The notes: generated by a model from the letters alone, not told the origin. Shown: positions 17,339 through 25,845, counted from the stretch's first letter. The stretch is DNA of 64,000 nt from Pedobacter sp. Bi126 (GCF_918698245.1 NZ_CAKKMS010000004.1:186001-250000), one strand, 5' to 3'. A program made the numbers and translations.

Positions 17339-18217
17339 CTATGGTCTGCCTTTGGCTAAAGCCCTTTCGGCAATTTTAACTGCTTTTTTCTCTCTCCAAT
17401 GGGCGTATTTCTCTTTGAAAGTCATTTTGATTAAACTATCAATCGCACCGTGGGTGAATAAGCTCCAAACGCTGGCTACTTTGCGCGTAATTGATTGATC
17501 CCAGGCTCTCAAGCTTAAAGAGAACGATCCATCCAGGTATTTCATCCAGTGCCACATTCCGGTTGGCATAAATAAAGTATCGCCATGCTCCAGGAAAACT
17601 TCATAACCTTCTACACCATTCAGTGCGGGGAATTTTTCAAAATCTGGGTTGGCCACATCATAATCTTCTAAAGCATAAGTTGCATTTGGCAGGCAATACA
17701 ATCTGTCTTTCCATTTGTTGTCGAAAAGAACGATGTGCTTTCTCCCGCCAAAGTGCGTATGGAAAATATGCGGTAAATCGATGTCATAATGTAAAAAGGT
17801 TACCGAGTTAGAACCGCCAAAAAACATAGCAGGCATACTTTCGATAAAACCACCCATTAAATCTTTTGGGATTTTTACATCATTGATTAAACTGGGTACT
17901 TTTTTAAACAGGTTAAAAAAGAATATACGCAGTTCAGTTGGCTCACGTTTGATCAGGTCAAGGTAATCGCCAAATTTCATATGCGCCGTAGCTGCATTGA
18001 TCGGTTTAGATGGATCGGCTTTAGAGTTATCGTAAAGTGGAACTTCGAGCTCACCACCAATTTCCTTTAAATATTCAGTCGTCCATTTTTCTCTGGCAGG
18101 CCAGTCTTTGGTTAGGCCCCTGATTACTAACGGACGTTTAGTTTTCAGATAATTTTTCTTAAAATCTTCGGGAGTGATGCTCTCAACGATATCAACAGGT
18201 TTTAAAATGAAACTCAT
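17339..18217 (-). CDS. cupin_8/JmjC-like protein A
   Basis: Protein of 292 residues with the cupin-8 (JmjC-like) fold. It starts with VDIVESITPEDFKKNYLKTKRPLVIRG, the substrate-entry part usual in this family. The candidate iron triad is H143-x-D145 in FLHYDIDLPH and H223 in PTGMWHWM; a Lys in GGRKHIVLF (K160) could bind 2-oxoglutarate. Such proteins are Fe(II)/2-oxoglutarate hydroxylases of proteins or small molecules, but the substrate is unknown. It is a close paralogue of the cupin at 19267, in exact residue register through the triad. DUF3050 lies between the two. No signal peptide. Confidence 0.82.
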   Translation of the reverse strand: MSFILKPVDIVESITPEDFKKNYLKTKRPLVIRGLTKDWPAREKWTTEYLKEIGGELEVPLYDNSKADPSKPINAATAHMKFGDYLDLIKREPTELRIFFFNLFKKVPSLINDVKIPKDLMGGFIESMPAMFFGGSNSVTFLHYDIDLPHIFHTHFGGRKHIVLFDNKWKDRLYCLPNATYALEDYDVANPDFEKFPALNGVEGYEVFLEHGDTLFMPTGMWHWMKYLDGSFSLSLRAWDQSITRKVASVWSLFTHGAIDSLIKMTFKEKYAHWREKKAVKIAERALAKGRP

Positions 18218-18345
18218 GCGCTTAAAATCGGTTATTTGTGCCGAACAACAAATGTGTAAATTTTATTTTACAAAATTGATGTTAACAGGTAAATGTGACT
18301 AAAATCACGTAATCTAAAAGTAGTAAATACTTAACAATTTAATAA

Positions 18346-19131
18346 TTACGCCTCAACTTTATTTTTAACAATTTCGGTATAGGCAGCGTCCCACAGGTCG
18401 ATCCTTTTCTGCAAGGCTTGTATTGTGGTCTCTTCTGCTTCGGCCCAAAAGACTTCATTTTTTTCACAAAGCTTCTCCGTCATAGAGAGTGCCAAATGGC
18501 TGTGGTGATCGCCATCTACTTCGATATGGCGCTCCAGGTAATATTGAAAAATCGAAACTTTATCAGCCTGGGTACTGTTCAGGTCATTTACCATGCTAAA
18601 AAACATGTTTGGAATTAAATCCTCGCGGCCAAAGGTAAAACTTGCGGCCTGTAAATGTGTTTTTCCACTGTTGATGGTTTCGAAGGTTGCATTTACAAAA
18701 TCCTTTGCCGCTGCAGGAACACTCGCTTTCGTGAAAGCCTCATTAAAACTTTTCCCGTTTTTTAGTTCCTGTAAAAAGATATTGATGGGTTTGGTATTGG
18801 CACCGCATTGGTCCATGGCATCTAAATATAACTCGAAGTGGCTCTTTATGGCTCCATTGGCATCCACATCCGATTCTTCACCTGCCACAATTTCATTGAT
18901 CAATTGCCGGGTAACAGGATCACCTACCGGGAACCAAGGTAAAGTAGTGCAGGTTAAATTAATTTGTAGGGCTTTAAGCAGCGACATAAAATCCCAAACG
19001 GCGAAAATGTGGTGTTCCATAAAAACCCGGAGATCTTCTATTTCACTAATGGCCGAATAAACTTTATGGTTGATGATTTCTTGCCTAAGCGGCGCTATTC
19101 TTTCCTGGATTTTTATAATGTTAGGATGCAT
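18346..19131 (-). CDS. DUF3050 protein, haem-oxygenase-like di-iron candidate
   Basis: All-helical protein of 261 residues of the DUF3050 family. The helices carry a set of residues matching haem-oxygenase-like di-iron oxidases (HDOs such as CADD, UndA, BesC): E85/E86 in AGEESD, H98 in SHFEL, E170 in GREDLIPNMF, and H202-x3-D206-x2-H209 in RHIEVDGDH. The H-x3-D-x2-H helix is the hallmark of that superfamily. I infer a metal-dependent oxidase; activity and substrate are unknown. It sits between two JmjC-like cupin genes in the same direction, which suggests one pathway. Confidence 0.78.
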   Translation of the reverse strand: MHPNIIKIQERIAPLRQEIINHKVYSAISEIEDLRVFMEHHIFAVWDFMSLLKALQINLTCTTLPWFPVGDPVTRQLINEIVAGEESDVDANGAIKSHFELYLDAMDQCGANTKPINIFLQELKNGKSFNEAFTKASVPAAAKDFVNATFETINSGKTHLQAASFTFGREDLIPNMFFSMVNDLNSTQADKVSIFQYYLERHIEVDGDHHSHLALSMTEKLCEKNEVFWAEAEETTIQALQKRIDLWDAAYTEIVKNKVEA

Positions 19132-19133
19132 AT

Positions 19134-19266
19134 ATTGAATGAGTGAATGATTGGATGTTTGAGTGGGTCACTTAAATTATGAGGGAGAGAATGATGGAAT
19201 TAGTGAATTAGCAGGGTTAAACACCTGTTCATTCAATCATTCAAAACTTAATCATTCAATCATTAT
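19134..19266. repeat. stop-proximal word-repeat palindrome (TCATTCAA type)
   Basis: Between cupin B and DUF3050, directly after the cupin B stop codon. Left half: GAATGAGTGAATGATTGGAT and GAGAGAATGATGGAATTAG. Right half: TTCATTCAATCATTCAAAAC and TTAATCATTCAATCATT. The halves are complementary in words, with a period of about 7-8 bases. Confidence 0.6.
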
Positions 19267-20148
19267 TTATTTTGGTAAATTCTTTTCAAGTGCTCTACTT
19301 GCTCTTTTAACTGCAAGTTCTTCTTTCCATTGCATGTATTTTTCGCGGTAGTTTGCTTTCATAAAGTCGTCAAATTTACGCTGTAAAGTTAAGTTATACA
19401 AGCTTTTTGCTTTTACTGCCCAGCTTTTGTCCCATGCCCTTAAACTAATTGAGAAAGAACCATCCAGGTATTTCATCCAGTGCCAGTATCCGGTTGGCAT
19501 AAATAAGGTATCGCCATGTTCTAAAAAGGCTTCAACGCCCTGAACGCCCTTTAAAGCAGGGAATTTATCAAAATCGGGGTTCTCTACATCATAATCTTCT
19601 AAGGCATAAGTGGCGTACGGGATTTGATATAAACGTTCTTTCCATTTGTAATCGAATAAGATCACATGCTTGCGGCCGTTAAAGTGCGTATGGAAAATGT
19701 GTGCTAAATCAATGTCATAGTGTAAAAACGTTACTGATCCCTTACCGCCAAAGAACATATTTGGATAACTATCTAAAAAACCGCCCATTAAATCTTTCGG
19801 TGCGATATAATCTTCAAGTAATTTTGGTGCAAATTTTATCGGATCGAACAAAAAAATACGCAGGTCTGTAGGTGTTTCCTTAATCAGATTTATATAATCG
19901 CCAAATTTCATTTCGGCAGCAGAGGCATTTATTGGTTTAGAAGGATCGGCTTTAGAACTGTCGTAAAGCGGAACAGTTTTATCGCCAACAACTTCTTTCA
20001 TGTATTCCATCGTCCACTTTTGGTAAGCAGGCCATTTTTTGGCCATATTTTTTATTACCAATGGTTTACGCGGTTTAAGGTAGTTCAGTTCGAAATCTGA
20101 TTTAGATATGTCTTCAACTACATCTATCGGAGATAAATTGAATTTCAT
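19267..20148 (-). CDS. cupin_8/JmjC-like protein B
   Basis: Paralogue of the cupin at 17339 (293 aa, same length, collinear, shared segments such as YDxSKADPSKPINA and LEHGDTLFMPTG). The candidate Fe(II) triad is H143-x-D145 (FLHYDIDLAH) and H223 (PTGYWHWM). It is the first gene of a minus-strand run cupin B - DUF3050 - cupin A. The -7 element at 20170-20177 lies 21 bp upstream of its ATG. The tandem duplication around DUF3050 suggests two related hydroxylation steps or a heteromeric enzyme, which is inference only. Confidence 0.82.
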   Translation of the reverse strand: MKFNLSPIDVVEDISKSDFELNYLKPRKPLVIKNMAKKWPAYQKWTMEYMKEVVGDKTVPLYDSSKADPSKPINASAAEMKFGDYINLIKETPTDLRIFLFDPIKFAPKLLEDYIAPKDLMGGFLDSYPNMFFGGKGSVTFLHYDIDLAHIFHTHFNGRKHVILFDYKWKERLYQIPYATYALEDYDVENPDFDKFPALKGVQGVEAFLEHGDTLFMPTGYWHWMKYLDGSFSISLRAWDKSWAVKAKSLYNLTLQRKFDDFMKANYREKYMQWKEELAVKRASRALEKNLPK

Positions 20149-20169
20149 GTTAAAAAACTATTAATACCG

Positions 20170-20177
20170 CAAAATTA
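20170..20177 (-). promoter_or_regulatory. -7 promoter element of the cupin-DUF3050-cupin group
   Basis: Plus-strand CAAAATTA reads TAATTTTG on the minus strand, an exact TAnnTTTG, at a fitting distance from the start codon of cupin B. Confidence 0.5.
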
Positions 20178-20275
20178 AATAGTTAAAAAACACTAAGCAT
20201 TACAAATGCAAAAACTTGAAAAAAAACTGACAATTCATCAAAAAAAGTCAGAAAGTACGATGTTTGACAACGAAA

Positions 20276-20334
20276 AACGCACTTGCTAAATGAGCAAAGT
20301 GCGTTAATGTTAAAATCACTTAAGGCGTGATTTT
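20276..20334 (-). terminator. two consecutive hairpins downstream of the fasciclin gene
   Basis: AAAATCAC-N7-GTGATTTT (20312-20334) and AACGCACTTGCT-N5-AGCAAAGTGCGTT (20276-20305, one bulge) follow the fasciclin stop codon (20363) on the minus strand. They probably form its terminator. Confidence 0.55.
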
Positions 20335-20362
20335 TGGTTTTAATAAGGATATCTTTTAAATG

Positions 20363-20914
20363 TTATTTCGGCATTAAAACAGTATCAATAACGTGGATTA
20401 CACCATTTTTCTGGTAAACATCTGCAATGGTTACTGTGCTCATTCCGCCTTTTTCGTCTTTTAGAACTAATTTTTTGCCTTCCATCCATGCCCAAAGTTT
20501 ACCACCTTGTACCGTTGTAAGTTCAGCTTTGCCGCCACCAGCTTTAATTGCTTTTGCAATTGCTTTACTATCCATTTTACCAGCAACAACATGGTAAGTT
20601 AAAATGGTCGTTAGGGTTGCTTTGTTTTCAGGTTTAACAAGATTGTCTACCGTTCCGGCAGGAAGTTTATCAAATGCAGCGTTAGTTGGTGCAAAAACTG
20701 TAAAAGGGCCAGCACTTTTTAAAGTTTCAACCAAACCTGCAGCTTTTACTGCTGCAACCAGTGTAGTGTGGTCTTTTGAATTTACAGCATTGTCTACAAT
20801 ATCCTTAGTCGAATACATGGCTGCGCCACCAACCATTGGATTTTTCTGAGCGTAAACTTGAGTAGTGAATGCCATGGTAATTACGGCAAATGCGGATAAG
20901 ATTAAATTTTTCAT
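20363..20914 (-). CDS. exported fasciclin-domain protein
   Basis: Secreted protein of 183 residues: signal peptide MKNLILSAFAVITMAFTTQVYAQ, then one FAS1 domain with both family boxes, FTVFAPTNAAFDKLPAGTV and the C-terminal NGVIHVIDTVLMP; the YH motif is in LTYHVVAGKM. FAS1 proteins mediate adhesion or bind extracellular ligands. The open frame extends 12 codons upstream, but the ATG at 20914 is chosen because it gives a standard signal peptide. Confidence 0.9.
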   Translation of the reverse strand: MKNLILSAFAVITMAFTTQVYAQKNPMVGGAAMYSTKDIVDNAVNSKDHTTLVAAVKAAGLVETLKSAGPFTVFAPTNAAFDKLPAGTVDNLVKPENKATLTTILTYHVVAGKMDSKAIAKAIKAGGGKAELTTVQGGKLWAWMEGKKLVLKDEKGGMSTVTIADVYQKNGVIHVIDTVLMPK

Positions 20915-21094
20915 TATTTCTAATTTTAAGTTTCTGTTATTTGATTCCATTTACGATGGCTTACAGATACTTGGTTTTTAGAAATAAAAAATAATTTTTA
21001 ATGTGCTGATTGTTAGTATTTTAATTTTTATTTTTTTTGATTTGTAAAGGTGCTGTGGTGCTTCTTCGGATGGGCTGGTCCCGTTTTTCGCTTA

Positions 21095-21145
21095 ATCTTT
21101 TGGCTTTCTTCGACTACGCTCAAAATGACCGCCAAAAGGATAGCG
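21095..21145. repeat. dispersed intergenic repeat fragment (CTTCGACTACGCTC)
   Basis: CTTCGACTACGCTCAAAATG followed by ACCGCC resembles the TTCGACT(A/C)CGCTC...ATGAC ends of dispersed elements common between Bacteroidota genes. The rest of 20951-21238 shows no gene. Confidence 0.4.
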
Positions 21146-21238
21146 CTTCAACCGGGTTTAGATCAATTGGGTTCGTCTCTTAGTCGCATCCTTTTAAACT
21201 TGGCGGATCACGCTTAACGCCAACCTCAAAACGCTTCT

Positions 21239-22021
21239 CTAATTAACCTTCGCCGTTCTTACCTTTTTAGAAAAAAGCTTAGGGAAAAAGCGTTTCAATA
21301 ATACGGCTCTGGTTTCTTTCCCGCCAATATAAACCTCTTCTTTTTTGTTGTTAACAGCCACTACAATTTGTTTGGCACATTCGGTCGGAGTCATGGCGTT
21401 TTCATGCGCATCGCCCATCTTATTAAGCGGATTACCATCTCCCGTCAGTGCATTGTAGGTAACATTTGTTTTGATAAAACCTGGACAGATGATGGTAATA
21501 TCGATGTTTTTATCGTAAACTTCCGATCGGAGTGAATCGAAATAACCATGCAGTGCATGTTTTGATGCCGCATAAGCAGAGCGGAATTTCGTGCCGAATT
21601 TTCCAACAAGGCTACTAATTACAACGATCTGTCCACCACCGTTAGCGATCATCAAAGGCAGAACTGCTTTGCTCAGTACCACTGTTCCCCAGAAATTGGT
21701 GTCCATAATCTGTTGTTCTGTTTGTAGATTGGTTTCAAGCGCCAAACTCCGCTGGCTTACACCACCGCTGTTGATCAGTAAATCTATTTTTCCAAAAATA
21801 CGGATGGCATCGGCAGCTTTGTTTTCGAGGGTAGCCGTTTCGCTTAAATCGAATGGTAAAACATGTACATTAAAAGAGTTTTGGCAGTTTCCTTTTACAC
21901 GGAAAAGCTCATCTCGATTTCTTCCAGAGATGATCAGTTTATTGCCCGCTTTAAAATATTCATATACCAAGGCCTCACCAATACCTGATGATGCACCTGT
22001 AATCCATACAATTTTTGACAT
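21239..22021 (-). CDS. short-chain dehydrogenase/reductase
   Basis: Classical SDR of 260 residues. Rossmann nucleotide motif TGASSGIG (8-15), N84-S-G-G in place of NAG, catalytic Ser136/137 in VVISSL, and Y150-x3-K154 in SAYAASKHAL. R34 of SGRN after the second strand favours NADPH. The pattern FGTKFRSAYAASKHALHGYFDSLR is close to the DHRS7-like group. Substrate unknown. A word-repeat palindrome separates it from hemW upstream. Confidence 0.9.
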   Translation of the reverse strand: MSKIVWITGASSGIGEALVYEYFKAGNKLIISGRNRDELFRVKGNCQNSFNVHVLPFDLSETATLENKAADAIRIFGKIDLLINSGGVSQRSLALETNLQTEQQIMDTNFWGTVVLSKAVLPLMIANGGGQIVVISSLVGKFGTKFRSAYAASKHALHGYFDSLRSEVYDKNIDITIICPGFIKTNVTYNALTGDGNPLNKMGDAHENAMTPTECAKQIVVAVNNKKEEVYIGGKETRAVLLKRFFPKLFSKKVRTAKVN

Positions 22022-22031
22022 AAATTTATAA

Positions 22032-22140
22032 TTATTGAATTAAGGAATGATTGAATGAGAGAATGGTTGGCTCTGCGATAAAACCAATTCATTCATTCAA
22101 AACTCACTCATTCTCTAGTTTGTTCTCAATTCACTCATTC
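22032..22140. repeat. stop-proximal word-repeat palindrome (TCATTCAA type)
   Basis: Between hemW and the SDR gene; it overlaps the hemW stop codon. Left half: GGAATGATTGAATGAGAGAA. Right half: ATTCATTCATTCAAAACTC, CACTCATTCTCTAG and TTCACTCATTCATC. Confidence 0.6.
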
Positions 22141-23268
22141 ATCTCCTACTATAAACAATTCTGAAGCAATATGATCGGCAAATAATTTTCCGTTCTGACT
22201 TAGACAAATCTTATCTCCGTCAATCATTAGCCAATCTTTATCCTCGAAATTTTTAAGGTTGTGTTTTGTTTCCGCTAAAAAGTCTTTCCCGAAATCGGTA
22301 TTTATTTTTTGTAAATCAGTTCCCCACATCGTTCTTAACGAAGTCATGATGTACTCGTTAAATCTGTCGTTTAAACTCAGTTCTTCAATAATTTCAGGAA
22401 GTTTGTTATGGCCTAACGTTTCCATATACAGGGCGTTATTGGCGGGGTTCATATAGCGGTTCTGGCCATTAAAGCCATGTGCTGATGGGCCTATGCCAAT
22501 GTAATCTACGCCTTTCCAGTAATTGGTGTTGTGCACGGCATAATGATTCGGTTTGGCAAAATTCGAAATTTCATAGTGTTCAAATCCGGCATCAATCAGT
22601 TTATCCATTAAAATTACAAACTGAGCAGCGCTTTGATTATCGTTTACTGGCGTTTGTTTTTTGTTTTTAATGGCATGAGCTAAAGCCGTCCGTGGTTCTA
22701 CTGTTAGGGCATAGGCCGAAATATGTGGAACCTCAAGCTCAATTGCCTTTTGGATATTACTTAACCATTTTTGATCGGTAAGCAAAGGATAACCATAAAT
22801 TAAATCGAGGGTAAGATTTTCAAAACCGGCATCCTGACTCCTTCTGATGCAATCTTCCGCTTCTTGGGCCTGGTGTGCCCGATTCATCCAGGTCAGATCT
22901 TCATCATAAAAAGATTGAATACCTACACTAAATCGGTTAACAGGCAACTGCTTCAGTTCTTTTAATTTCTGGGCGGTTAAATCATCTGGATTGGTTTCGA
23001 TGGTAATTTCAGCATTTGCATCAACCGAAAAAGTGTGGTTAATGGCATCGAAAATCTTTTGTAAAGCTACCTGCGATAAGATAGATGGGGTTCCGCCGCC
23101 GAAATAAATGCTTCCAACCTGCCCTGTAATCCGGTCTTTCTTCATTTTGATTTCTTTGCATATCCCATCAACCATTTCATCAGCATATTTTAAAGAAGTG
23201 CTGAAATGAAAGTCGCAATAGTGACAGGCCTTTTTACAAAAAGGAATATGAATATAGATACCGGACAT
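22135..23268 (-). CDS. hemW: HemW, radical SAM haem chaperone
   Basis: Radical SAM protein of 377 residues. After MSGIYIHIPF comes the 4Fe-4S site C11-x3-C15-x2-C18 (CKKACHYCDF), then GGGTPS and the family ETNPDDLT and SVGIQSFYDEDL motifs; the HemN C-terminal domain follows. HemW-type proteins (formerly annotated oxygen-independent coproporphyrinogen oxidase) bind haem and deliver it to membrane enzymes. The cluster has HemW spacing and the protein has HemW length rather than the longer true HemN. The frame extends to 23340, but the ATG at 23268 is chosen because a consensus promoter element overlaps the region just upstream and the family N-terminus starts there. Confidence 0.9.
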   Translation of the reverse strand: MSGIYIHIPFCKKACHYCDFHFSTSLKYADEMVDGICKEIKMKKDRITGQVGSIYFGGGTPSILSQVALQKIFDAINHTFSVDANAEITIETNPDDLTAQKLKELKQLPVNRFSVGIQSFYDEDLTWMNRAHQAQEAEDCIRRSQDAGFENLTLDLIYGYPLLTDQKWLSNIQKAIELEVPHISAYALTVEPRTALAHAIKNKKQTPVNDNQSAAQFVILMDKLIDAGFEHYEISNFAKPNHYAVHNTNYWKGVDYIGIGPSAHGFNGQNRYMNPANNALYMETLGHNKLPEIIEELSLNDRFNEYIMTSLRTMWGTDLQKINTDFGKDFLAETKHNLKNFEDKDWLMIDGDKICLSQNGKLFADHIASELFIVGDE

Positions 23269-23272
23269 TTGG

Positions 23273-23280
23273 CAAAAATA
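23273..23280 (-). promoter_or_regulatory. -7 promoter element of hemW
   Basis: Plus-strand CAAAAATA reads TATTTTTG on the minus strand. It ends 5 bp from the chosen ATG, so the transcript is probably leaderless or nearly so, and the longer upstream frame cannot be translated from it. Confidence 0.55.
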
Positions 23281-23461
23281 AGGTATAAAAATGACTTGTG
23301 TGCAGAAGATAATGTCATTAGTCAGAAATATGGCGACCATAAGGAGCTGATCCGATTAACCCGAAGAGATGCTATTTTGAGATTATAGGGGGGTAGTAAA
23401 TGAGTCTACGACGATCCCTCTCATTCTTTATATTTTAATTGCCTTTAGCATGGATATTCCG

Positions 23462-23469
23462 TATTTTTG
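23462..23469 (+). promoter_or_regulatory. -7 promoter element of the DUF6922 gene
   Basis: TATTTTTG, exact TAnnTTTG, 25 bp before the ATG at 23495. Confidence 0.5.
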
Positions 23470-23494
23470 TTAAACAGCGTAGGAAAGAAAGATT

Positions 23495-23755
23495 ATGTAT
23501 TTTGGTGACTATAAAAATTTTCCTGATGTAACCCTTAATCCAAAATTGCTCTGGGAGTTTAACCTCAGTGATTTTGATTATAACGAAATGCGTGATGTAG
23601 TCGTTCAAAGGGTAATTGAGCGAGGGTGGCCAAAAGACTGGTATTTTATATTAAACAAATATGGGGTTGCAGGGGTAAAATTGGCCATTAAAAACTTGAC
23701 TTATCTGAATGATAAAGATATGAGCTTTGTAAGCCATCATTTAATATACCCTTAA
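23495..23755 (+). CDS. DUF6922-like protein, likely antitoxin partner of an AbiEii-type toxin
   Basis: Protein of 86 residues, intact. It fits the pattern of small Bacteroidota proteins annotated DUF6922: LLWEFNLSDFDYNEMRDVVVQRVIERGWPKDW, then FILNKYGVAGVKLAIKN and a C-terminal helix. Genes of this type usually stand directly upstream of a nucleotidyltransferase AbiEii-like toxin gene. Here the downstream sequence is the ruin of such a gene, starting 11 bp after this stop. I infer the regulatory or antitoxin half; its function when alone is unclear. Confidence 0.65.
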   Translation: MYFGDYKNFPDVTLNPKLLWEFNLSDFDYNEMRDVVVQRVIERGWPKDWYFILNKYGVAGVKLAIKNLTYLNDKDMSFVSHHLIYP

Positions 23756-23765
23756 CTTCAATGAA

Positions 23766-24063
23766 ATGCTACGAAAAGAAACTGTCAGTGAATCTACACT
23801 GGAACTCCTAAACACTTTAATGAATAATGAATTGCTGAAGGCTTTTTTCCTGGTCGGCTGAACGGCTTTGTCTTTGCAAATGGCCGTCGGATAAAGCATG
23901 ATGATATTGCTGCATTGGAACTTAATGCCATTTCTGGTAATGGAACGAGATTAAAGGACTTTATTGATATTGTATATCTTCAAAAAGCAATGAGTGAAAT
24001 CGATGTTGCCCACAAGTTTTATAAAACTGGGCGTTTTGCTATCTTTACCCAAAAAAAAATACC
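23766..24063 (+). pseudogene. AbiEii-like nucleotidyltransferase toxin, decayed
   Basis: The first frame reads MLRKETVSESTLELLNTLMN then NELLKAFFLVG, an excellent match to the start of AbiEii-type nucleotidyltransferases (usually ...FFLVGGTALAL). The next codon, Gly in the family, is TGA; TALSLQM follows. After a frameshift the text continues GRRIKHDDIAALELNAISGN then GTRLKDFIDIVYLQKAM. This is the family C-terminal region (AAMKLxAIxGRGxxKDFID). About 100 residues between the two parts, including the DxD active site, are absent. One nonsense codon, one frameshift and one deletion make it non-functional. Confidence 0.75.
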
Positions 24064-25410
24064 ATGCGCTGCTCCCCATTCTTTTACCTATCAGTGATAC
24101 TAGCTGTTAGTTTGTCTTCCTGTAAGAAAAACGATATTGTTCCTAGTCCCATTACTCCGGAAAAGAAGCCTGTACTTGTCGATACAAGCAAGATAACAGG
24201 CTGGTGGCTGGCAACAGGAACTGATAGGTTGTTTAACTCTCTATATATTTTCAGTAAGACAAATGTTATTGCAGACTATAGCGCAATGTATAGTTATGAT
24301 CTGGAGAGCGATATGGAGCTTGGACCGGATTCTCTGGTACGATTCGGACCTAGTCACGGGGTGATTAGAAAGCTAACGGATGATTCACTCACCCTCTATT
24401 TAGGCAATAAGGTTTACAGGCATAAAAGACTGAAAATTCCGCAGAGTGAATACGGCATCAAAACACTTGCCAAAAGTTCGGTTGAAGCAACGGCTTGCCT
24501 GAATTCCAAAGGAGATGCTTATTCGTATTCGCCGGGACTGGGCGGTTTGGGTTATACTTCTATTAGAAAAACAGGTGTTGACGGCTCTGACAGCTTTATT
24601 CGGATATATGAACCCCGTTTGTACAATGTAGGCGCAATGACGATGGAAGATGATGACCACATCTTGTTTGGTGGAGAATATTACCTGCTTCGCTATAGTA
24701 TTTCCAATAATAAAGTTGAATTGCTTATGGGCGGAAGTCCAGTGCCATATCCTGCTTCATTGGATATCCCCGATAATGTTCCCTATGGCAAATCGTGGCT
24801 GGATACCTGGAGTTTTCAGGGGCTTGCTGTTGCAGGCAACGGTGATATCTACTTTAAACAGGGTTATGTGATTCGCAGGATTGAGAAAGCGACCGGAATC
24901 ATCAGGACGGTTATCGGAAAAGACAAGGCGGGAGCAGGGTATGTTTCAGACCCGAGTGATCCGTTGAAAATGTCCAGCATCGGCGGTCTATTGTATGGAT
25001 GGACGGGTGGCATCTATTTTCAGAGCGCGGGTTATATCTGGAAATATATTGCATCAAGCAGACAGGTAGAGCGCATTATAGGGGAAAATACTTATCTACA
25101 AAAGCCTGAGTCGGCAGATAATACGCCGGCTGAGCAGGCAGGGGTGTCTACGCCATCTGCTTATGCACTTGCTGGAAATGGCGACTTGTTTATTTCATCA
25201 TTCAACTGGCGCATCAAAAAAATTAAGGCCAGTGATAATCGGATGAGGATCATAGCCGGAACCATTTCTGATTATTTTCCGATAAATGGTGTTGATATCG
25301 ATAATGCACTTATGACCAGGTTATCTCCTGCTCAGGCGATGCTGGTACTGCCAAATGGTAATGTGGTTATGGTTGTAAACAAACGTTTGCGCATGCTTTA
25401 TTTGAAGTAA
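24064..25410 (+). CDS. NHL/beta-propeller-like lipoprotein
   Basis: Lipoprotein of 448 residues: signal ending LAVSLSSC with Cys20, then KKNDIVPSP. The C-terminal two thirds show repeated propeller-like blades, for example LAVAGNGDIYFKQGYVIRRI, GGIYFQSAGYIWKYI and YALAGNGDLFISSFNWRIKK, a pattern seen in NHL-repeat proteins of Bacteroidota. The N-terminal part (residues 40-140) may be a lipocalin-like module (ITGWWLATGT). No enzyme motif. It begins directly after the decayed toxin gene, without visible promoter of its own. Function unknown. Confidence 0.6.
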   Translation: MRCSPFFYLSVILAVSLSSCKKNDIVPSPITPEKKPVLVDTSKITGWWLATGTDRLFNSLYIFSKTNVIADYSAMYSYDLESDMELGPDSLVRFGPSHGVIRKLTDDSLTLYLGNKVYRHKRLKIPQSEYGIKTLAKSSVEATACLNSKGDAYSYSPGLGGLGYTSIRKTGVDGSDSFIRIYEPRLYNVGAMTMEDDDHILFGGEYYLLRYSISNNKVELLMGGSPVPYPASLDIPDNVPYGKSWLDTWSFQGLAVAGNGDIYFKQGYVIRRIEKATGIIRTVIGKDKAGAGYVSDPSDPLKMSSIGGLLYGWTGGIYFQSAGYIWKYIASSRQVERIIGENTYLQKPESADNTPAEQAGVSTPSAYALAGNGDLFISSFNWRIKKIKASDNRMRIIAGTISDYFPINGVDIDNALMTRLSPAQAMLVLPNGNVVMVVNKRLRMLYLK

Positions 25411-25531
25411 GGCCATCGATTTTTATTTTTGAGAAGGTTACCATAATTAGGGTCAAACTGTTTTTAAGTTGGACTGATATTGTTGAGAATCGGCGGCTAA
25501 AATTCCCTTTTAAAAAGGCAGCATTTTATTA

Positions 25532-25577
25532 CGTAAAAATATACTGCTAATGTTGGCAAAAGCAGTATATTTTTACG
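25532..25577. repeat. 17-bp perfect inverted repeat, 12-nt loop
   Basis: CGTAAAAATATACTGCT (25532-25548) and AGCAGTATATTTTTACG (25561-25577) are perfect complements. It lies 120 bp after the NHL-like gene. There is no following T run, so a simple terminator is not obvious. Confidence 0.7.
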
Positions 25578-25816
25578 GATAAATATTTGGAAAATCTCTG
25601 CTTTTAGTATTGTGTACGGAATATTATCAACATTGTTCGAAGTACAAAAGGTCGTTTAACTACTCTCTCCGTGCTAATTATTTTTTATTCTTAACTCTTT
25701 GATTTTCAGTATTTATTGGTGTTTCATGTATTGGGGCAAAGATAGCAAAGTTAGTTTTTCTTTATTGTTATAATTAATAACCAATCGATTATAAAAGGAT
25801 CATTATAAATTACATA

Positions 25817-25841
25817 ATTAAAGTAATAGCTTTACTTTAAT
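25817..25841 (+). promoter_or_regulatory. palindromic operator candidate before the mobile mystery A remnant
   Basis: ATTAAAGTAA-TAGCT-TTACTTTAAT, a perfect 10-bp inverted repeat ending 4 bp before the ATG. A position directly in front of a gene for an HTH protein suggests a self-operator. The protein is now truncated. Confidence 0.5.
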
Positions 25842-25845
25842 TGCT

